Part shown: piece by piece, positions 32,825 through 36,788 of the stretch | Position numbering within the stretch: the stretch's first letter is position 1 | Layout of the letters: every line of letters begins with the position of its first letter | Assembly: GCA_900547465.1 (NCBI GenBank) | Contig: URHJ01000013.1 | Span: forward strand, 1 to 36,788 | Source of the DNA: an uncultured Mycoplasmatota bacterium | GTDB lineage: Bacteria; Bacillota_I; Bacilli_A; RF39; UBA660 | Direction: 5' to 3' | DNA length: 36,788 bases | Notes under the pieces: generated by a model | Databases searched by the model: none | Told to the model about the DNA's origin: nothing | What the model saw: the letters and a program-made list of their open reading frames with translations, nothing else | Program-made: the position numbers and the translations under genes

Positions 32825-33202
32825 ATGAATGAAAACTCAAGAAGAATTGAACAAATTAAAGTTGAAAATATTGTTTGGATTATATATTTTTTCTTAATTG
32901 GTCTTTGTTTGTACGCTAATAGTTTAGAGAAAGATTACTTTTTGACAGGTAATTTAGAAAAAAAAGAATCTTATCGTAAAATAACTATTTTTATTTTTGT
33001 GGTTGCGGTTATTATATATTTATATTTTACTTATGATAACTATGAAGATTATAAGAGTTTGGGTATTAATGATTCTATCAAGAAAAAAAGACTCACTGAA
33101 TTAAGTCTTTTTGCGTCTTCCTTGGTATTAATTAGTGGTCTTATATTTTTATATATTTCTATAGTTGATACGGAGCTAGAAATAGAATTAGCTTTTAATT
33201 AG
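32825..33202 (+). CDS. Small three-TM protein, paralogue B
   Basis: 125 residues with three predicted helices (about 16-34, 55-74 and 92-112), a paralogue of the protein at 32131-32487. It has no Shine-Dalgarno site; TATATT sits 5 nt before the ATG, the same arrangement as in the paralogue (ATATATTTTA-N-TATGAA). This hints at leaderless transcripts. It ends 8 nt inside the convergent SGNH hydrolase gene. No function is recognised. Confidence 0.75.
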   Translation: MNENSRRIEQIKVENIVWIIYFFLIGLCLYANSLEKDYFLTGNLEKKESYRKITIFIFVVAVIIYLYFTYDNYEDYKSLGINDSIKKKRLTELSLFASSLVLISGLIFLYISIVDTELEIELAFN

Positions 33203-33911
33203 TATCTCCTATGTATGGATATAATATTTTGGTTACTTTAATATAACCTAGTGAAGATAAATGAAGTCCCTCTTCAGTATATTCTAGTTTTAAGTTACCG
33301 TTTTTATCTGTTAAGTTATTATAGACATCTATATATGTGTAGTCATTTTCATTACAATAGTCTTTTATTTCTTTATTTATCTTTTTTATTGTAGAATTTT
33401 TTCTACTTCCGACCATTCCGTGATTAATTTTTTCACTATTTGTATTATTTATTGGATAAATTGATTCTATATATATCTTTGTTTTTGGACGTTTTTTTTC
33501 AATTTTTTTAGTTATCTTTTCAACATTATTTACTATATCATTAATGCTTTTACCTTGTTCTATATCATTAGTACCAATTAGTAAGAAAACTTTTGTTGGA
33601 TTATAAATGTAAACAAGTGAATCAATATTATCTAAAATCTGATCTGTTACCCAACCTGATCTACCGCTGTTAATGGTTGGTAGGTTATCATAGAATTCAT
33701 CTAGTGGATAGTATTCTGTAATAGAGTCCCCTAAAAATACAAAGTTATCACCTGGTGATGTTTTAATATCATATGGATTTTTTAATTGATTTGATTTTTT
33801 TTCATTAACTATATAGATACTTCCTACAACAATAGAAATAACTAGTATAAATATTATGCTTATTAATATAGCAGTTAAATGTGTTTTAAAAAACTCTTTC
33901 ACTTTCTTCAT
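33195..33911 (-). CDS. Membrane-anchored SGNH/GDSL hydrolase
   Basis: 238 residues: a signal anchor (about 12-35), then an exported SGNH domain. Block I is FVFLGDSITEYYPL with the catalytic Ser near 62, block II has Gly/Asn in INSGRSGWVTD, block III is LLIGTNDIEQG and the final block is EEGLHLSSLGY. SGNH esterases usually have D-x-x-H there; here Glu takes the Asp position. Likely a lipase/esterase or an O-acetyl-polymer deacetylase outside the cell. A GGGGAGA ribosome site precedes the ATG. Upstream is the terminator of the next gene, so it is probably monocistronic. Confidence 0.88.
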   Translation of the reverse strand: MKKVKEFFKTHLTAILISIIFILVISIVVGSIYIVNEKKSNQLKNPYDIKTSPGDNFVFLGDSITEYYPLDEFYDNLPTINSGRSGWVTDQILDNIDSLVYIYNPTKVFLLIGTNDIEQGKSINDIVNNVEKITKKIEKKRPKTKIYIESIYPINNTNSEKINHGMVGSRKNSTIKKINKEIKDYCNENDYTYIDVYNNLTDKNGNLKLEYTEEGLHLSSLGYIKVTKILYPYIGDTN

Positions 33912-33937
33912 AAAACCATCTCCCCTGATTTCTATTT

Positions 33938-33966
33938 ATTATAACATATAGTTTGTAATAATGACA
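33938..33966 (-). promoter_or_regulatory. Predicted promoter for the SGNH hydrolase gene
   Basis: The minus strand has TATAAT (33938-33943) with TG at the extended -10 position; the -35 (TGTCAT) is weak but correctly spaced at 17 nt. Confidence 0.5.
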
Positions 33967-33967
33967 G

Positions 33968-33993
33968 AAAAAAAGAAACCAGATAGTTTCTTT
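33968..33993 (-). terminator. Intrinsic terminator after the phosphodiester glycosidase gene
   Basis: An 8-bp stem (33972-33979 with 33986-33993, 6-nt loop) is followed by a T tract on the minus strand. It overlaps the stop codon of the gene ending at 33992. Confidence 0.8.
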
Positions 33994-35068
33994 ATTTGAC
34001 AACCCAAAATGTTGACATATTTCTTAAGCCGTTTTCTCCTCCGGCGACTGGAGTATTTATTATTTTATTATTGATTACTAATTCTGTTGAACTACCACCA
34101 TCTAGGTTAGCTGCATTAACAGCTCCGTAGTTTTCCATAATCTCAGTTAAATCGGACATATCAGCGCCAATACTTGTTGCTAGACGACCATTTATAACTA
34201 GGAATAAGGCAATTCCATCTTTTCTTTGGCCTATTGCAGTACGTGGTGCGATACCCCAACCTCCATTACCTTTAACAAATGCACTTTTACCATTTATTAT
34301 TAGGAATGGTCCAAATTCAACAGCATCTCTAAGTCCTTTCTTTAGGGCTTCTTCTTTTGAAAACTTTCCAAGGACTAATTTATTATCTTTATCAAAACCT
34401 ATGAAACCTCCACCCATGTTGGCATCATCAAAGTCACTTACTACTTTTCCGTTTTTGATTACAGTTCCATGGGGTTGGGCACCATTACTATTCCAATCAG
34501 GATCATAAAAACCTCCTGCGTTCATAGCAATAATAGCATTGTTTTCTTTTGATACTGTTAAGATTGATTCTCCACGTTTTCCTAAATATTTACTTGTAGC
34601 AATTGATATTCTAGATGGATCATAGATAGCTACTAAAAAACCGTTGTAACTTTTTCCTTGGATATCAATAACTTTATATAAGGCATCTTTATCTCTATCA
34701 AGTATTTCTTCTTCATATTTATTTTTATATGAACCTTGTCTTTTATATTTTTCAAACTTAATTAAATTTGTATTTGTACTACCTTCTGGTTCTATTATCT
34801 CATTTTGCGCTAAAACTTTTCTTATTGTTTCATCACTATAGAGAGAAGTTGCTAGATAACGATGGTTCATAGTAGTCATAGCAGTTGTTATCCAAAGGTT
34901 TCTGAATCCACTCCAAGGACCATAAAACATAAATAGGAAGATTGCTGCTAAACTTCCAATACCACCAAAGGTACCAATTAGTAATTTCTTTTTCCTACCT
35001 TTTTTATTTTTACTTTTATTTTCATTATCTTCCAATGATAGTAATTGTTCTATTTGTTGATCATTCAT
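33992..35068 (-). CDS. NAGPA-type phosphodiester glycosidase family protein
   Basis: 358 residues from the ATG at 35068. A cytosolic start is followed by a membrane helix (about 32-50), then an exported domain of the NAGPA/phosphodiester glycosidase type: IAMNAGGFYDPDWN, GTVIKNGKVV, GFIGFDKDNKLVLGK, GPFLIINGK, RTAIGQRKDG, LFLVINGR and the final NAANLDGGSSTELV. Family members act on envelope or exopolysaccharide sugars; the substrate here is unknown. An upstream start at 35107 lacks a ribosome site, whereas 35068 overlaps the preceding gene by 8 nt (ATGAATGA), so the two are probably coupled. Neighbours are envelope genes. Confidence 0.9.
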   Translation of the reverse strand: MNDQQIEQLLSLEDNENKSKNKKGRKKKLLIGTFGGIGSLAAIFLFMFYGPWSGFRNLWITTAMTTMNHRYLATSLYSDETIRKVLAQNEIIEPEGSTNTNLIKFEKYKRQGSYKNKYEEEILDRDKDALYKVIDIQGKSYNGFLVAIYDPSRISIATSKYLGKRGESILTVSKENNAIIAMNAGGFYDPDWNSNGAQPHGTVIKNGKVVSDFDDANMGGGFIGFDKDNKLVLGKFSKEEALKKGLRDAVEFGPFLIINGKSAFVKGNGGWGIAPRTAIGQRKDGIALFLVINGRLATSIGADMSDLTEIMENYGAVNAANLDGGSSTELVINNKIINTPVAGGENGLRNMSTFWVVK

Positions 35069-35654
35069 TTTTATCACTTTCTTCCTTACCTGAATATTTA
35101 CCATCATTGTTGTAATCTATATATGTTTTTTTTGTTTGATATGTTTCTAATTTTAAACTAGTAGTATTGCCTTCATCATCTAAGTACTTATTATATGCTG
35201 TGATATTTTTATTATATGTATTAATATCATCTACAAATGAATTTACCATTTCTTCATAACCTAATTTAAAAGAGTTACATTTATTATTAACATCACTTGA
35301 TGAATAATAAATCCCATCTTTACAATATTCTCTAATTGTTTTTGTACTTTGACTGATTTTAGCAACTTGAGTCTCATAGTCTGTTAACTTTGTTTTATAG
35401 GCTGTATCGTTTTGTGTTAGAGTTTCATAATACACTTTATCTAAGAATTCTTCATGTAAACTTTTTCTTGTTTTATTAAATTCTTCTATATTCTTCTCAA
35501 ACTTAGAATATTCAGTTACAATAGTATCCATTCTGCTATTCATTTCTTTTTGATCTTTTTTTACATTAGAAATAAATGATAATATAATTCCAAAAATAAT
35601 TAGTGCTACTCCTACTACCCCTAGTATTATCGAAAGTTTCTTCTTATCTTTCAT
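35061..35654 (-). CDS. Membrane-anchored helical protein with EF-hand loop
   Basis: 197 residues: a membrane helix (about 8-29), then an exported coiled coil (30-175) rich in Lys, Thr and Tyr, with two Cys (EYCKDG and NNKCNS). At the C-terminus, DYNNDGKYSGKEE is a full 12-residue EF-hand loop (Asp1, Asn3, Asp5, Gly6, Ser9, Glu12), suggesting calcium binding. I recognise no family. An AGGTGA ribosome site precedes the ATG, behind a good promoter. It overlaps the glycosidase gene by 8 nt and is likely cotranscribed with it. Confidence 0.75.
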   Translation of the reverse strand: MKDKKKLSIILGVVGVALIIFGIILSFISNVKKDQKEMNSRMDTIVTEYSKFEKNIEEFNKTRKSLHEEFLDKVYYETLTQNDTAYKTKLTDYETQVAKISQSTKTIREYCKDGIYYSSSDVNNKCNSFKLGYEEMVNSFVDDINTYNKNITAYNKYLDDEGNTTSLKLETYQTKKTYIDYNNDGKYSGKEESDKNE

Positions 35655-35689
35655 AACTTCACCTACTATCTACTACCCTATTCTTCTTA

Positions 35690-35718
35690 ATTCTAGCAAA
35701 TATTTATTATTTTGTAAA
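35690..35718 (-). promoter_or_regulatory. Predicted promoter for the EF-hand protein operon
   Basis: The minus strand has TTTACA (35713-35718), 17 nt, then TAGAAT (35690-35695) with TG at the extended -10 position. The -35 overlaps an inverted repeat (35711-35718 with 35733-35740). Confidence 0.65.
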
Positions 35719-35740
35719 TCAAAAGGGAAAATTTTACAAA

Positions 35741-35776
35741 GAAAAAGAGAAAAAATTGAAAGTAATTATTTCTCTT
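35741..35776 (-). terminator. Probable terminator after the glycosyltransferase gene
   Basis: An 8-bp stem (35745-35752 with 35769-35776) with a large 16-nt loop, followed by a short T-rich tract on the minus strand. Acceptable but not strong. Confidence 0.45.
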
Positions 35777-35789
35777 GAATATTAATTAT

Positions 35790-36716
35790 TTAGTTTTCTT
35801 CTTTTATTATATAGATAGGTCTATGCTTAGTTTCTAGGTAAGTTTTTGATAAGTATGCTCCTATTATTCCTACACAAAACAATTGGATTCCACTAACAAA
35901 GAAGATAATACAGACCATTGATGGCCAACCTCCTACTGGGTCACCAAATACTAATGTTTTGATTACTATTATGAGAATTGCGATAAATGATACTAAGCAA
36001 AATAGTAGTCCTATTATTGCAGCAATCCATAGTGGGGTTGTAGAAAAAGCTATAATTCCATCTAAAGCATAAATAACTAGTTTCCAAAATGACCATTTAG
36101 TTTCTCCTGCCACTCTTTCTCTGTTTTCGTATTCTATCCATTTTGTTTTATAACCAACAAAACTAAACAAACCTTTGGAATATCTATTATATTCTTTCAT
36201 TTCTAAAATAGAATTTACCATTTGTCTTGTCATTAATCTATAGTCTCTTGCGCCATCAACCATTTCTGTTTTACTCATTTTATTAATTAATTTGTAGAAA
36301 CATCTAGCAAAGAAACTTCTAATTGGTGGTTCACCTTTTCTTGTAACTCTTCTAGTTCCTACTGAGTCATAACCTTCTTCTTTTATAAGATTATACATTT
36401 TTGGTAAGAGTTCTGGTGGATCTTGCAAATCAACGTCCATTAAAGTTACGTAGTCTCCTGTTGATTTATTAAGTCCTGCATATATCCCAGCTTCTTTTCC
36501 AAAATTTCTTGAAAATGATAGAAATTTTACTCTTTTATCTTCTTTGGAAAGATTTTTACAGACTTCTAAAGTACTATCGCTAGAACCATCATCTACAAAG
36601 ATAAGTTCAAAGTCTAACTTTTTCATTTTGACCATAACTTTATTCATTTCTTTATAAAAGATTGGAATAGCTTTTTCTTCATTATAACATGGTATTACTA
36701 CTGATATTTTTTCCAT
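35790..36716 (-). CDS. GtrB/DPM1-like glycosyltransferase (GT2) with membrane tail
   Basis: Transfers a sugar from a nucleotide donor to an undecaprenyl or dolichol-type phosphate at the membrane. 308 residues. The GT2 domain (1-210) has VVIPCYNEEKAIP, LIFVDDGSSDSTL, LSFSRNFGKEAGI and the metal-binding DVDLQDPPELLPKM; two C-terminal helices (about 232-256 and 268-292) are typical of GtrB/ArnC/DPM enzymes. The RDYRLMTRQMV and RYSKGLFSFVG blocks also fit GtrB. An AGAAGGG ribosome site lies upstream. The sugar and acceptor are unknown. Its partner flippase or glycosyl acceptor gene is not in the window. Confidence 0.93.
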   Translation of the reverse strand: MEKISVVIPCYNEEKAIPIFYKEMNKVMVKMKKLDFELIFVDDGSSDSTLEVCKNLSKEDKRVKFLSFSRNFGKEAGIYAGLNKSTGDYVTLMDVDLQDPPELLPKMYNLIKEEGYDSVGTRRVTRKGEPPIRSFFARCFYKLINKMSKTEMVDGARDYRLMTRQMVNSILEMKEYNRYSKGLFSFVGYKTKWIEYENRERVAGETKWSFWKLVIYALDGIIAFSTTPLWIAAIIGLLFCLVSFIAILIIVIKTLVFGDPVGGWPSMVCIIFFVSGIQLFCVGIIGAYLSKTYLETKHRPIYIIKEEN

Positions 36717-36745
36717 ATTAACCCTTCTTTCTAAAACATAATTTT

Positions 36746-36774
36746 ATTATAAATAAAGATATTATCATTATAAA
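36746..36774 (-). promoter_or_regulatory. Possible promoter for the glycosyltransferase gene
   Basis: The minus strand has TATAAT (36746-36751) preceded at 17 nt by TTTATA. The -10 is perfect, the -35 weak. Confidence 0.4.
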
Positions 36775-36788
36775 AATATTAATTATTA

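Noticed and set aside
1..36788. CRISPR arrays, tRNA or rRNA genes and insertion sequences
   Set aside because: No regularly spaced repeats, no cloverleaf-type sequence in the few gaps and no transposase-like protein were found; there is no gap over 300 bp.
1..36788. Recoded TGA (Mycoplasma code)
   Set aside because: TGA ends genes at correct lengths with operon-type overlaps (10119, 35061) and Trp is encoded by TGG.

Overview
The window is very AT-rich, densely coded DNA from a monoderm bacterium, most likely an uncultured low-GC Bacillota of the gut type (Bacilli/Mollicutes relatives such as RF39 or Erysipelotrichales-like groups, or a similar low-GC Clostridia lineage). The reasons are the base composition, strong AGGAGG-type ribosome sites, sigma-A-like promoters (TTGACA/TATAAT), a class B-like sortase, and pilus and secretion genes with no outer-membrane parts (no secretin, no VirB7/9/10). 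TGA is used as a stop (for example at 10119 and 35061) and Trp is TGG, so this is code 11, not the Mycoplasma code. The taxonomic placement is inference.

Almost everything is on the minus strand, so transcription runs from high to low coordinates. Region 1 (1-2166) is housekeeping or accessory: the start of an unknown exported protein, rmuC, a TVP38/DedA-type membrane protein and a one-domain rhodanese. Region 2 (2229-27452) is one long co-directional cluster. From its 5' end it holds a five-TM protein, a modular surface protein, a class B-like sortase, a 1033-residue Cys-rich exported protein, and a Tad-pilus module (TadF-like protein, CpaB/RcpC SAF protein, TadA/CpaF ATPase, TadB, TadC, a 49-residue Flp-like pilin, a TadE-like protein and TadZ). 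It continues with a type IV secretion module: two VirB2/TrbC-like proteins, VirB6/TrbL, PrgI/VirB3, a VirB4 split into two genes, a GH73 + NlpC/P60 wall hydrolase in the VirB1 role, an unknown lipoprotein-like protein and a VirD4/TraG coupling ATPase. It ends with a second modular surface protein and a terminator. No relaxase, integrase, oriT-like region or att site was found. It therefore looks like a resident secretion or pilus machine rather than a conjugative element.

Region 3 (27512-32058) carries an unrecognised helical cytosolic protein, trmL, a membrane-anchored thioredoxin-like protein and a large U32-family protein. Region 4 (32131-33202) is a compact plus/minus/plus arrangement. 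Two paralogous three-TM proteins, both lacking Shine-Dalgarno sites, flank an opposite-strand small membrane protein, and the gene ends overlap. Region 5 (33195-36788) is envelope related: an SGNH hydrolase, a NAGPA-type phosphodiester glycosidase, a membrane protein with an EF-hand loop, and a GtrB/DPM-like glycosyltransferase.

The most notable result is the fusion of a Tad pilus locus and a relaxase-less T4SS into one cluster. It is bookended by paralogous surface proteins, and the three pilin-like genes each have their own strong promoter. One of those promoters has an 11-bp homopolymer in its spacer.
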